A stretch of DNA of 64,000 bases from Streptomyces broussonetiae (GTDB lineage Bacteria > Actinomycetota > Actinomycetes > Streptomycetales > Streptomycetaceae). Positions 16,483 to 24,639 of the stretch are shown here, in pieces; positions within the stretch are counted from its first letter, which is position 1, and each line of letters starts with the position of its first letter. The notes below the pieces were generated by a model. That model worked only from the letters and a program-made list of their open reading frames with translations. It had not been told where the DNA came from and did not search any database. A program made the position numbers and the translations under genes. The DNA is taken from the NCBI RefSeq assembly GCF_009796285.1, contig NZ_CP047020.1, positions 9,300,001-9,364,000 on the forward strand, written 5' to 3'.

Positions 16483-19173
16483 GTGGGCGGTAGTGCCTTT
16501 GGGGAGCTTCTGCGCGACTGCCGGCTCTCGGTCGGCTGGACGCAGGACGAATTAGCCGACCGGTCAGGGGTGTCGGCCCACTCGATCAGCGTCTTGGAGG
16601 CGGGACGGCGACAGCCACGGCTGTCCTCGGTCAGCCGGCTCGCCGAGGCCCTTGCACTCGATCCGCGCCGCCGCGAACAGTTGCTTGCGGCGGCGCGCAC
16701 CGTCTCCGCCCCGGCCCGCTCGACCGCCGCCCCAGAAAGGGGGCGGCCGAGCACGGGCGCGCCCTGCCAGCTCCCCTACGACACCCGGCTGTTCACCGGC
16801 CGGGCCCGGGAGCTCGACCAACTGCTGGCTCTGGCCAGATCGGCGCCCGCGGGCAGTGCCTCCGGCATGGTGGTGATCTCGGCGATCGACGGCATGGGCG
16901 GTGTGGGTAAGTCCGCGCTGGCCATTCGCGCCGGGCACCGGGTGCGTGCGCAGTTCCCTGACGGGCAGCTCTTCGTGGACCTCCACGGCCACACGGCCGG
17001 GGTTGCCCCTGTCACCGCCGCCGACGCCCTGGACTGGCTGCTGCGTTCGCTGGGCGTGGCGCCGCAGCAGATACCCGAGGAACTGAGCACCCGAGCAGCC
17101 CTGTACCGCGAACGGCTCGCCGACACCCGCACCCTGATCGTCCTCGACAACGCTGCCAACAGCGCGCAGGTGCGCCCTCTTCTGCCCGGCACTCCCGGCT
17201 GCCTGGTCCTGATCACCAGCCGCAAGCGGTTGAGGGGCCTGGACGACGCACACAGCCTCGCCGTCGACGTTCTCCCGGACTCTGACGCGGTGGCGCTGCT
17301 GCGCGAAGGCGCGGGCCCCGGTCGCGTCCCCGTCGGCGATCCGGCGGCCGACGAACTCGTCCGGCTCTGCGGCCACCTGCCGCTGGCGATCCGCATCGCC
17401 GCTGCCCGGCTGCGCCACCACCGCGGCCTGGGCCTGGGCGACCTGGTGGGCAGGCTCCGCGACGAGCACCAGCGCCTGGCCCATCTGACGGACGAGGACC
17501 GCAGCCTGACCGCCGTCTTCGCCACCTCCTTCGCCTCCCTCGCCCCCGACGAACAGGACCTGCTGCGGCTGTTGGGCCTCTTCCCCGGCCACGACGTCGA
17601 CACCTGTGCCGTCGCCGCCCTGGCCGGCACCGACCACCGCACAGCGGAGCGGCTGCTGGAATCCCTGCTCGACCACAACCTCCTGGTCCAGCGCACCCCG
17701 GGGCGTTACCTCTTCCACGACCTCGTCGGTCTCTACGCCCGGTCGATGGCCGAAGACCAGACCGGGGAGGCGGACCGCAACGCCCCGCTGCGCAGGCTGG
17801 CCGGGTACTACCAGCACGCCGCCGCGCGGGCCAACGAGCACCTGGCACGTCGCACCCGCCCCGGCCGTCGCCTCGAGCCGGAGGCACCGGCCGCCCTCCC
17901 CGTGGTGACGGACCGGGCCGAGGCCCTGGCCTGGATGCGCAGCGAGCACCGGAACCTGCTCGCACTCCTGGGCCACTCCGCCCTCGCGGCCCTTCCCATG
18001 TTCACTGTGTCGATCTCCGCCGACCTGGCTGCCTTCCTCCTGCTGGAGGGGCGCTGGAACCAGGCCGCCGCGCTGCACCAGTCCGCAGCGACCGCGGCGG
18101 CAACCGCCGGCGACCGCCGCGGCGAGGCGGACGCCCTGTGCGACCTGGGCCGGTCCCGGCACGCGACCGGCGACTACCGGGCCGCCGCCGAGCTGTACGA
18201 GAGGGCCCTGGCGAGCCACCAGGAGCTGGGGGACCGGCACGGCGAGGCCAACGACCTGCACGAGCTGGGCCGCATCCGGCTGCTGACCGGGGAGATCCGG
18301 GAGGCCGCCTGGCTGCACGAACGGGCTCTGGCAGCCTTCCGGGCTCTGGGCGACAGGCTCGGCGAGGCTCGCGCGCTGTGCGACCTGGGCCGAGCCCGGC
18401 ACTCCTTGGGCGACTCACCCGCCGCGGTCGAGCTGACCTCGCAGGTGCTCGCCCTCTACCGCACCATGGCAGACCGCCGCGGCGAGGCCGCCGCCCTGCA
18501 CGACCTGGCCTACATCCTGGACGAGATGGGCGACCGGAACAGCGCCGGAGAGTTCTACCAGGAGGCGCTGACGATCTACGAGGACCTCAACAGCGTGCAG
18601 GGCGTGGCCAACACCCTGCGCGGCCTGGGCCGGGTCCGGCACGCCGTCGGCGACCACCGCGCCGCGGCCGAGCTGCACCAGCGCTCCCTGGACGCCTGCC
18701 GGGAGGCGGGCAGCCGCCACGGAGAGGCCGACTCGCTGCTCGGCCTGGGCCGGGCCCGCCACGCACTGGGGGAGGGCCGTGACGCCGTCGCGCTCTACCA
18801 CCAGGCGCTGGCCCTGTACCGGGAGATCGGCAGCCGTATCGGCGAGACCAGCGCCCTGCTCGACCTCGGAGCCCTGACCGAGCAGACGCCGGACCCGCGC
18901 TCGGCGCTGACGCTCCACCAGCAGGCCCTGGCACTCGCCCGCGACACCCGCAGCCCCCTGGACGAGGCGCGCGCCCTGGAAGGCGCCGCCCGCTGCGCCC
19001 TTGCTCTCGGCGACCGCGCCGCCGCCCTGGCCGGCTTCGAGGGCGCCGTCGCCCTCTACCGCCGACTCGGCTCACCCTCCGCCACGGACGCCTCCGCCCG
19101 GCTCTCCGCCCTGCGGACCGAGCCCGCTGCTGCCGCCGAGAGCCGGCCGCCGCAGCGGTGGCCAAGGCGATGA
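16483..19173 (+). CDS. XRE-NB-ARC-TPR (STAND) transcriptional regulator
   Basis: 896 residues from GTG 16483 behind GGGGGGAAA. Domains in order: XRE-type helix-turn-helix (about 5-62; WTQDELADRSGVSAHSISVLEAGRRQP); NB-ARC ATPase (about 100-400) with Walker A GMGGVGKS (Lys143), a Walker-B-like LIVLDNA and GLPLAI-like HLPLAIRIAAAR; a winged-helix part (FATSFASLAPDEQDLLRLLGLFPG); and about nine TPR units (about 525-870), each near 40 residues with the repeated GEA--L-DLGR-R phrase. STAND regulators of this kind act as ATP-driven switches in streptomycete development and metabolite control. Leu24 is encoded by TTA (16552-16554), a codon very rare in Streptomyces, which would make translation bldA-dependent. 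The gene stands alone. Confidence 0.9.
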   Translation: MGGSAFGELLRDCRLSVGWTQDELADRSGVSAHSISVLEAGRRQPRLSSVSRLAEALALDPRRREQLLAAARTVSAPARSTAAPERGRPSTGAPCQLPYDTRLFTGRARELDQLLALARSAPAGSASGMVVISAIDGMGGVGKSALAIRAGHRVRAQFPDGQLFVDLHGHTAGVAPVTAADALDWLLRSLGVAPQQIPEELSTRAALYRERLADTRTLIVLDNAANSAQVRPLLPGTPGCLVLITSRKRLRGLDDAHSLAVDVLPDSDAVALLREGAGPGRVPVGDPAADELVRLCGHLPLAIRIAAARLRHHRGLGLGDLVGRLRDEHQRLAHLTDEDRSLTAVFATSFASLAPDEQDLLRLLGLFPGHDVDTCAVAALAGTDHRTAERLLESLLDHNLLVQRTPGRYLFHDLVGLYARSMAEDQTGEADRNAPLRRLAGYYQHAAARANEHLARRTRPGRRLEPEAPAALPVVTDRAEALAWMRSEHRNLLALLGHSALAALPMFTVSISADLAAFLLLEGRWNQAAALHQSAATAAATAGDRRGEADALCDLGRSRHATGDYRAAAELYERALASHQELGDRHGEANDLHELGRIRLLTGEIREAAWLHERALAAFRALGDRLGEARALCDLGRARHSLGDSPAAVELTSQVLALYRTMADRRGEAAALHDLAYILDEMGDRNSAGEFYQEALTIYEDLNSVQGVANTLRGLGRVRHAVGDHRAAAELHQRSLDACREAGSRHGEADSLLGLGRARHALGEGRDAVALYHQALALYREIGSRIGETSALLDLGALTEQTPDPRSALTLHQQALALARDTRSPLDEARALEGAARCALALGDRAAALAGFEGAVALYRRLGSPSATDASARLSALRTEPAAAAESRPPQRWPRR

Positions 19174-19540
19174 TCCCGGCGACCAGGCCTACGACCGCAG
19201 CCACGGAACCCGAGGCCGTCCACAGGAGCGCACCGCGGTTCCATCATGGCTCCGTCGTGGCGTCGTCAGAGGGCTGCCCGACGGTCGCACTGACGGTGGC
19301 CTGGAGGGACGGAGCCGTCTCAACGGCCCCATCGGTCCAGCCGCGGCAGCCACCGTTTCGGTCTCCATCAGCATGTTGGCGCCATGCGTCCTGTGCCACG
19401 TGCCCCGTGTCGCGAGGTCCCTGGATGACGCCATGGCGCCCTCGTCATGCCGCTGGAGCGCTACGGGCCGGGCCAGCTCCGACACACGGGAGCCGGGCCG
19501 ACGCGACACTGCTGGAGGCCGCTGACAGATGGGTGCACAC
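19174..19540. other. Stretch without a recognisable gene
   Basis: Short frames on both strands of biased composition; no domain recognised. It separates the STAND regulator from the IS630-type element. Confidence 0.45.
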
Positions 19541-20632
19541 CTAGTGTCCTGAGTCTTTGATTCGGTTCAGATATCCGGTGAGGCGTTCGAAGATCTCGTC
19601 GGCGGTCTTCGTCCAGACGAAGGGCCTCGGGTTGTCGTTCCAGTCGGCGATCCAGGCCCGGATGTCTTTCTCCAGGGCCTGGACGTTCCTGTGGACGCCA
19701 CGCCGTATCTGCTTGTCCGTCAGCAGCGCGAACCAGCGCTCCACTTGATTGAGCCAGGACGAGCTGGTGGGGGTGAAGTGCATGTGAAACCGGGGATGGG
19801 CCGGCAGCCACTTCTGGATCGCGGGCGTCCTGTGGGCGGCGTAGTTGTCGCAGGTCAGGTGGACGTCGAGATGGTCAGGTACCTCCTTGCCCAGCTTGGC
19901 CAGGAACTTCTTGAACTCCACCGCGCGGTGCCCGCGGTGGAGCGAGCTGATGACCTCGCCGGTGGCCGCGTTCAGGGCGGCGAACAGCGTCGTCACGCCG
20001 CCGCGCAGGTAGTCGTGAGTGCGGCGCTCGGGCCTGCCCGGCATCATCGGCAGCACCGGCGCCGACCGGTCCAGTGCCTGTATCTGCGACTTCTCGCCCA
20101 CGCACAGGACGATGGCCCGCTCGGGCGGGTCCAGATACAGTCCGACGACGTCGCGGACCTTCTCGATGAACTGCGGGTCCCTGGACAGCTTGAAGGTGTC
20201 CACCAGATGCGGTTTGAGGCCGAAGGTCCGCCAGATTCGCGAGACGGTGGACTGGCTCAGCCCGCTGGCCGCGGCCATGTCCCGGGTCGACCAGTGCGTG
20301 GCGTTCCTCGGAGTGGTCTCCAGAGTCCGCACGACCACCTCCTCCATCTTCTCGTCGCCCACCGTGCGCGGCGGGCCGGGTCGTGGCTCGTCGGACAGGC
20401 CCTGGAGCCGGTCGGCTGCAAACCGCTTACGCCGCTTGGCCACCGTGACCGGATGGATCCCAAGCTCCGCCACCAGCGCGGTGTTCGAACCGCCATCGGC
20501 GCACGCGAGCACGGTCCGGCACCGCAACGCCAGAGCCTGCGAGGACGTTGCCCGCCGCGGCCAGCGCAGCAACGTCTCACGCTCCTCATCCGTCAGGACC
20601 ACCTCGACCGTCGGCCGACCCATACGCGCCAT
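19541..20632 (-). CDS. IS630-family transposase (first catalytic Asp replaced)
   Basis: 363 residues. The N-terminal winged helix-turn-helix (about 30-75; GGSNTALVAELGIHPVTVAKRRKRF) and second helix-turn-helix (GLSQSTVSRIWRTFGLKPH) are followed by the DDE domain: LCVGEKSQIQALDR, then LTCDNYAAHRTP, then PTSSSWLNQVERWFALLT. In this family the first block is C(V/L)DEKSQ. Here the Asp codon is GGC (20096-20098 on the plus strand), so the first metal ligand is Gly. The second Asp and the final Glu are intact. The stop TAG (19541-19543) is completed by the flanking TA outside the inverted repeat. The gene is otherwise full length and probably catalytically dead. Confidence 0.9.
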   Translation of the reverse strand: MARMGRPTVEVVLTDEERETLLRWPRRATSSQALALRCRTVLACADGGSNTALVAELGIHPVTVAKRRKRFAADRLQGLSDEPRPGPPRTVGDEKMEEVVVRTLETTPRNATHWSTRDMAAASGLSQSTVSRIWRTFGLKPHLVDTFKLSRDPQFIEKVRDVVGLYLDPPERAIVLCVGEKSQIQALDRSAPVLPMMPGRPERRTHDYLRGGVTTLFAALNAATGEVISSLHRGHRAVEFKKFLAKLGKEVPDHLDVHLTCDNYAAHRTPAIQKWLPAHPRFHMHFTPTSSSWLNQVERWFALLTDKQIRRGVHRNVQALEKDIRAWIADWNDNPRPFVWTKTADEIFERLTGYLNRIKDSGH

Positions 20633-20674
20633 GAGCCCAGCCTGCTTCTATAGCGAAATAACGACTCAGGACAC
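19544..20674. mobile_element. IS630-type insertion sequence
   Basis: 1131 bp bounded by inverted repeats. The left end starts GTGTCCTGAGTC (19544-19555) and the right end finishes GACTCAGGACAC (20663-20674), a perfect 12 bp, with similarity continuing imperfectly to about 27 bp (ATTCG shared further in). It carries a single transposase gene on the minus strand. IS630-family elements duplicate a TA on insertion. TA is present at the left flank (19542-19543), but the right flank reads CA, so one copy has mutated or the element has been rearranged. Confidence 0.85.
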
Positions 20675-20873
20675 CAGTGCCGCATCAGACAACGTTTGCC
20701 CTGTCGGCATCCCTGCCCGGGCCAAGGTGGAGTCCTTCGTGATACGTTCCTGCCGCCGTGCACTGCTGCGAACTGAGGAGGCGGGACCGATCAACGCTTT
20801 GACAGCTCGGGCCTCCCTCCCTCGCATGGCCTAGGGAGTGCCCGCAGAGGCATCCCGAAAGGCATGAATCGCT

Positions 20874-21605
20874 ATGCGCTTCATATCTGAGACGTCGTCC
20901 GACGGCGTCCGCGAACAGCTCTTCACCCTCGGCGAGATTCCTGGCGTGTTGTGGACGCCGGAAGGTGCCGTCGCCACTCGTCCGCTCGTCTTGATGGGAC
21001 ACGGTGGCGGTCAGCACAAGAAGGCCCCTGACGTCCTGGCTCGTGCACGCCGCTTCGTGACCGAATGCGGTTTGGCGGTCGTGGCGGTCGACGTTCCCGC
21101 CCATGGCGACCGGCCGAAGGTTGAGGAGTACGACCGGATCGCGACTGAGAACCAGGCTCGCGTGGAAGCCGGTGAAGAGTTGGCCCCGCTGATCGCCGGC
21201 TTCCAGGCACTCGTGGCCCGCCAGACCGTGCCGGAATGGCGAGCGGTCCTGGACGCGGTTCAGCAACTCGAGCACGTTGGCGCTGGCCCGGTGGGCTACT
21301 GGGGGGTCTCGCTGGGATGCGGACTCGGTGTCGCCTTCGTCGCTGCCGAACCGCGGGTTTCCGCGGCGGTACTGGGCTTGGGCGGGGCGCTGGCGTCGGC
21401 CGAGGCCGCCGCGCGGATCACCGTCCCAGTGGAGTTCTTGGTGCAGTGGGACGATGAGCGGGTGCCGCGGGATCAGAGCTTGGCGCTGTTCGACGCCTTG
21501 GCCTCGGCCGAGAAAACGTTGCACGCCAACCCCGGCAAGCACGGGGAGATCCCGGCATTCGAGCTGGAGAGCACACTGAGGTTCTTCGCCCGGCACCTCG
21601 GCTGA
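20874..21605 (+). CDS. Alpha/beta hydrolase (dienelactone-hydrolase-like)
   Basis: 243 residues from the ATG at 20874. An alpha/beta-hydrolase fold is shown by LVLMGHGGGQHK (oxyanion region), VAVDVPAHGDRP, the nucleophile elbow YWGVSLGCGLG (Ser146), VPVEFLVQWDDERVP (acid Asp) and NPGKHGEIP (catalytic His candidate). No signal peptide, so a cytosolic ester or lactone hydrolase. The substrate cannot be told. It is followed 23 bases later by a perfect 15-bp inverted repeat that should terminate transcription. The neighbours are an IS630 element upstream and IS remnants downstream. Confidence 0.85.
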   Translation: MRFISETSSDGVREQLFTLGEIPGVLWTPEGAVATRPLVLMGHGGGQHKKAPDVLARARRFVTECGLAVVAVDVPAHGDRPKVEEYDRIATENQARVEAGEELAPLIAGFQALVARQTVPEWRAVLDAVQQLEHVGAGPVGYWGVSLGCGLGVAFVAAEPRVSAAVLGLGGALASAEAAARITVPVEFLVQWDDERVPRDQSLALFDALASAEKTLHANPGKHGEIPAFELESTLRFFARHLG

Positions 21606-21627
21606 TACCGCCGACTGCACTCCCGCG

Positions 21628-21663
21628 ACGCGCCGATCGGGAACCGGATCCCGATCGGCGCGT
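21628..21663 (+). terminator. Perfect 15-bp hairpin after the hydrolase gene
   Basis: ACGCGCCGATCGGGA (21628-21642), a six-base loop, then the exact reverse complement (21649-21663). It starts 23 bases after the stop codon. There is no T-run, which is usual for streptomycete terminators. Confidence 0.8.
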
Positions 21664-21681
21664 TCACTGAAACCGGTCGGC

Positions 21682-22092
21682 ATGGCCGACAGAGTTCAGG
21701 TTCGACACAGCGACGATGACGAGGGACAGCGCCTGCTGCGGATCATCCGCAGGGGCACCCGGTTCAGTGGTGACAAGGCGGCGGGCCCAGATGGTCCTAC
21801 TGTCCACGCAGGGCATGCCGGTGGCGAAGATCGCCGAGGTGTCGTTCACCAGCCCGGACCGGGTGAGGGATGTGATCCACAACTTCAACACGGACGGCTT
21901 CGACTCGCTGTACCCGAAGTACAAGGGCGGCCGGCCGAAGACCTTCACGCTGCCCGAGCGGCGCGAGATCAAGAAGATCGCGAAGTCGAAGCCGACCGAG
22001 CGCGACCTGCCGTTCTCCACCTGGAGCCTGACCAAGCTGGCGGACTTCCTGGTTGCCGAGGGGGTGGTCGACGACATCAGCCACGAGGGCCT
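21682..22092 (+). pseudogene. IS630-family transposase, N-terminal fragment
   Basis: The ATG at 21682 reads MADRVQVRHSDDDEGQRLL. A frameshift near 21757 moves the text to the frame starting 21716: RRAQMVLLSTQGMPVAKIAEV, VRDVIHNFNTDGFDSLYPKY, GGRPKTFTLPERREIKKIA, FSTWSLTKLADFLVAEG and DDISHEGL. This is the helix-turn-helix half of an IS630 transposase different from the element at 19.5 kb. The DDE half is missing and the reading continues without a stop into an IS21-type helper fragment. Confidence 0.85.
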
Positions 22093-22297
22093 GTGCAGCC
22101 TGAAGGCCGCCGAAGCGGCGGGCCGTCTGACCAGCAAACTCGGCACCTACCTGCGGCCTGACGTTCTCGTGGTCGATGAGGTCGGCTACCAGCCCCTCAA
22201 ACGCGCCGAGGCGAACCTGGTCTTCCAGGTCATCTCGAAGCGTTACGAGAAGGGCTCGATCATCCTGACGTAGTACGAGACATTCAGCAAAGCGCAC
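22093..22297 (+). pseudogene. IS21-type IstB helper ATPase fragment
   Basis: The frame fused to the IS630 fragment reads LKAAEAAGRLTSKLGTYLRP, DVLVVDEVGYQPLKRAEANL and VFQVISKRYEKGSIILT, then TAG, then YETFSKAH. This is the Walker B and sensor part of IstB (VVDE-GY-PL--AEANL-FQVIS-RYE-GS-I-TSN-TFS). The Walker A half and the C-terminus are absent, and a stop replaces the usual SN. Confidence 0.85.
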
Positions 22298-22364
22298 ATG
22301 TTCCGGCGAACCTGCGCCAGGCAGCGCCGAAATCCAACGGGTTCAGCCGTGCGGGGTCGTGGGA

Positions 22365-22763
22365 TCAGTCGTCGGCGAAGGAGATGCAGACTGCGGCAGG
22401 CTCGAATACCACCTGGTCCTGGGTATAGCAGTCTGATTGCCGGGTGGCCACCTCGGCCCCGCAGGCCAAGCAGACGAGGTTCGGTCCGTCGTTACCAGCA
22501 GGGCCTTGGCAGCATCCGATCGATCGCATGATGTCGGGGTGCCGATCGGTGCCAACGGCATCGTCAGGATGGATGATGAAGCCGGGGAGGTCGATATCGA
22601 ACTCGCCCAGCCGGAAGTTCGGGGCATAGGTGCCGCGAGGCATCCGCACTGGCCGTGTCCGGACACCGGGTATCTCCGATGGTGGGACCGGTGGCGGCAC
22701 CTTGATCCTGGTGACCGGTCCGGTGAGAGGCTGTCGGCAATGGTCACACAGGAAGCGGGGCAT
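22365..22763 (-). CDS. Zinc-ribbon-type protein of unknown function
   Basis: 132 residues from the ATG at 22761-22763 (MPRFLCDHCRQPLTG). Two CxxC pairs, CDHC near the N-terminus (Cys6 and Cys9) and CLAC near residue 104, would form a zinc ribbon. Between them are NFRLGEFDIDLPGFIIHP and DIMRSIGCCQGPAGNDGPN. The pattern suggests a small metal-stabilised protein, common in streptomycete accessory regions, with no known role. A longer in-frame start (22847) exists, but the CxxC at residue 6 and the composition favour the shorter form. It lies just downstream of the integrase remnant on the same strand. Confidence 0.6.
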   Translation of the reverse strand: MPRFLCDHCRQPLTGPVTRIKVPPPVPPSEIPGVRTRPVRMPRGTYAPNFRLGEFDIDLPGFIIHPDDAVGTDRHPDIMRSIGCCQGPAGNDGPNLVCLACGAEVATRQSDCYTQDQVVFEPAAVCISFADD

Positions 22764-22815
22764 ACTGCTGATTCTGTCTGGCGGAATATGCCCTGGCCAA
22801 CAGTTTTGTGGTTGC

Positions 22816-23310
22816 TCACGGCTGTGGCAGACGTCCTTCGCCGACATGATCGGCGAGACGGATCATGGTGGCCTGCGGGTCCATGCCGAACGCTACGGCG
22901 ACGAGCTTGGGGTCCGTTGTGTTCACCAGGTCGACCAGCCGAGTGCTGCGGATCATCCGGGGGTGGGAAGCCGCAGTCGTCAAGGACGTGGGAAAGGTGG
23001 GCAGTTGAGGCCGGGCTTCGCCCGGCCTTTTTCTTTGGTGACCATGACATCGGGGTTGTCCGTCCCGCCGTCCTTCAGGGTGGATCAGACAACGCCGCAG
23101 CACCGACCAGGAAGCGGGGTCCAGAGGGACGGGATGGGGGCGTCTGCCGAGCCTGACCGTCTGTGCGACGCGGTCCACCTCGGTGCTCTGCAGCTGGCAG
23201 ACCTCCGAGCCGGAGGCCCGGTGAAGCAGGGCGAGCATTCCCATCAGTGCCTCGTGCGGGTGGTCTTGCTCACCGGTCGTCCACCGCCGGAAGAGCGCGC
23301 GCTGCTGGCC
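22816..23310 (-). pseudogene. Site-specific (tyrosine-type) integrase C-terminal remnant
   Basis: Minus-strand text: RALFRRWTTGEQDHPHEALM, GMLALLHRASGSEV, VDRVAQTVRLGRRPHPVPLD and SWSVLRRCL. A stretch in another frame follows (AGRSPASTAHLSHVLDDCG), and the first frame returns with RMIRSTRLVDLVNT, DPKLVAVAFGMDPQATM and YLADHV-like RLADHVGEG. This matches the catalytic half of streptomycete XerC/D-like integrases, broken by two compensating frameshifts. The core-binding N-terminal half has been replaced by an unrelated fragment. Confidence 0.65.
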
Positions 23311-23600
23311 GAGGGTGAGGTTGTCTGCCTCGATGAACAGCAGCGGCACGTTGTCCTGCAGGGCGGTGAGCACGATGTCGGCCTGGGTATCGCCCCTGCC
23401 GGACGCGTTCCAGGTGCCAGTGGCGGACAGCGGGACCTCGGTCCACTACAAGGCGACGGTGCCGATGCCGTCGGGGGTGGCGATGGCGGTCTGGGCGGCT
23501 GCGCGGGCCTCGGCCGGGTCCTGCGTGATCCGGGCGAGGTCCGGCTTGGGAGACAGCATCGCGATGACGGTCGCCGTGGCTCCGGGCACGGGTGTGCCGG
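23311..23600 (-). pseudogene. Replication-relaxation-like fragment fused to the integrase remnant
   Basis: Continuing upstream in the integrase frame are WTEVPLSATGTWNASG, GDTQADIVLTALQDNVPL and LFIEADNLT, preceded after a TAG by IAMLSPKPDLARITQDPAEA. Streptomycete replication-relaxation-type plasmid proteins carry a block of the form DIVL-AP--NVP-LF-E-DN-T. The fragment stops where the integrase text begins (DNLT then LGQQRALFRR). The first assignment (DNVPLLFIEADN) is moderate; the upstream part is not recognised. Confidence 0.4.
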
Positions 23601-23744
23601 GGCATGGGTCAGCCCCGGCACGCACCGCCTCTGGGGGCTACGTCCGGGGTGAGCGTGGGTTGCCAGAGGTGGGGGCCGGTTCGACAGAGAGGGTGACGCT
23701 ACCGGTGTTGTTGGTGATGTCGCTCCGGCAGCAGAAGGCAGACG

Positions 23745-23880
23745 GCTACCGGTGTCTCGCGTTCCTGACGTTGCGCGGGATTCCGTCCTTGGCGACGCAG
23801 GCCAGGCGGGTCACGTCACAGGCCAGCAGCTCCTGGCTGATCGGGCGGTTCAGAACCTCGATGGTCACGCTCGGCTGCAT
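23745..23880 (-). pseudogene. PPOX/F420-type pyridoxamine-phosphate-oxidase-like protein, truncated
   Basis: From the ATG at 23878-23880, behind AGGAGGAA, the frame reads RPISQELLACDVTRLACVAKDGIPRNV and then garbles (RNARHR, stop). The start of PPOX-fold F420-dependent or flavin proteins is typically Q-LLA-DVTRLAYVA-DGTPR-(V/I)PI. Only this first strand pair remains. It lies 16 bases after the VOC gene on the same strand and was probably its operon partner. Confidence 0.65.
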
Positions 23881-23896
23881 GGTCCGGTTCCTCCTC

Positions 23897-24337
23897 TCAG
23901 CGCAGCTGCTCGGCCAGCCCGACGATGATGCCCTCCGGGCCGCGGAGGTAGCAGAGCAGATAGCTGTCCTCGAACCGGGCGATCTCGCCCACGAGTTCGG
24001 CGCCGTGAGGACGCAGGCGGGCAACGGTGTCCTCGATGCCGTCGACGGCGAACATGACTCGGTGCGTGCCCAGAACATTGTGCGGCCGGTTGCGCGGCCC
24101 GATGCTGATCACCGCCGGGCTGAGGTACTTCGCCAGCTCGAGCCGGCTGTGACCGTCCGGGGTGCGGAGCATCGCGATGTCACAGCGGACGCCGTCGAGT
24201 CCGGTGCACTGGTCGGCGAAGAGTCCCTCGACCTGCGCCCTGCCCTCCAGCTCCATACCGAGTTCCACGAAGAACGCGGTGGCGGCATCCAAGTCCTCGA
24301 TGACGATGCCGACGTTGTCCATCCGCTGAATCGCCAT
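23897..24337 (-). CDS. VOC-family (glyoxalase/bleomycin-resistance-fold) protein
   Basis: 146 residues from the ATG at 24335-24337 with a clear AAGGAGAAA site. Two beta-alpha-beta-beta-beta modules typical of the vicinal-oxygen-chelate fold: MDNVGIVIEDLDAATAFFVELGM, then LRTPDGHSRLELAKY; and HRVMFAVDGIEDTVARLRPHG, then CYLRGPEGIIVGLAEQL. Possible metal ligands are an early Asp/His position, Glu in RLELAKY, His in GTHRVMF and Glu in RGPEGI. Members include lactoylglutathione lyase-like enzymes, dioxygenases and drug-binding proteins. The activity here is unknown. The truncated PPOX gene follows. Confidence 0.85.
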   Translation of the reverse strand: MAIQRMDNVGIVIEDLDAATAFFVELGMELEGRAQVEGLFADQCTGLDGVRCDIAMLRTPDGHSRLELAKYLSPAVISIGPRNRPHNVLGTHRVMFAVDGIEDTVARLRPHGAELVGEIARFEDSYLLCYLRGPEGIIVGLAEQLR

Positions 24338-24639
24338 ACTGGCTTTCTCCTTGTTCCTCATGCGGCCGGCGGTGGCCGCTGATGTCCCCGGGACGGAGCC
24401 GGTGACACGTTCTCGACATCCGCAGACCGCCGAACGGAGAAAAAGCCCGGACCGAGCCTCCGCACCGTCCACGAAGGTCGCTGTCGATGTCGCCCGGGAC
24501 AGCGTCGGCCGGTGGCGGCACCCTGCCCGCCCACGCCGCGTGCACACCGACCTCGACGTGGCGCAGGTACCGCTGTTCGGCGCCGTGCCGTCGCCCCATC
24601 GGGCCGGGGCCGCGCTGTCGGAGCGTGTGGCGCGGATAC
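24338..24639. other. Stretch without a recognisable gene
   Basis: Upstream region of the VOC gene, followed by low-complexity R/P/A-rich frames. The plus strand shows RVHTDLDVAQVPLF and similar protein-like text, but no family is identifiable. Confidence 0.4.

Noticed and set aside
16564..18402. 612-codon minus-strand frame opposite the STAND regulator
   Set aside because: Shadow frame of a GC-rich gene; low-complexity Gly/Val/Gln text with no domain.
23008..23032. Strong terminator-like hairpin (AGGCCGGGC-TTC-GCCCGGCCT followed by T's) on the plus strand
   Set aside because: It lies inside the minus-strand integrase remnant, where the same bases encode AGRSPAS, and no plus-strand gene ends nearby. 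It could stop antisense transcripts, but I do not call it a gene terminator.
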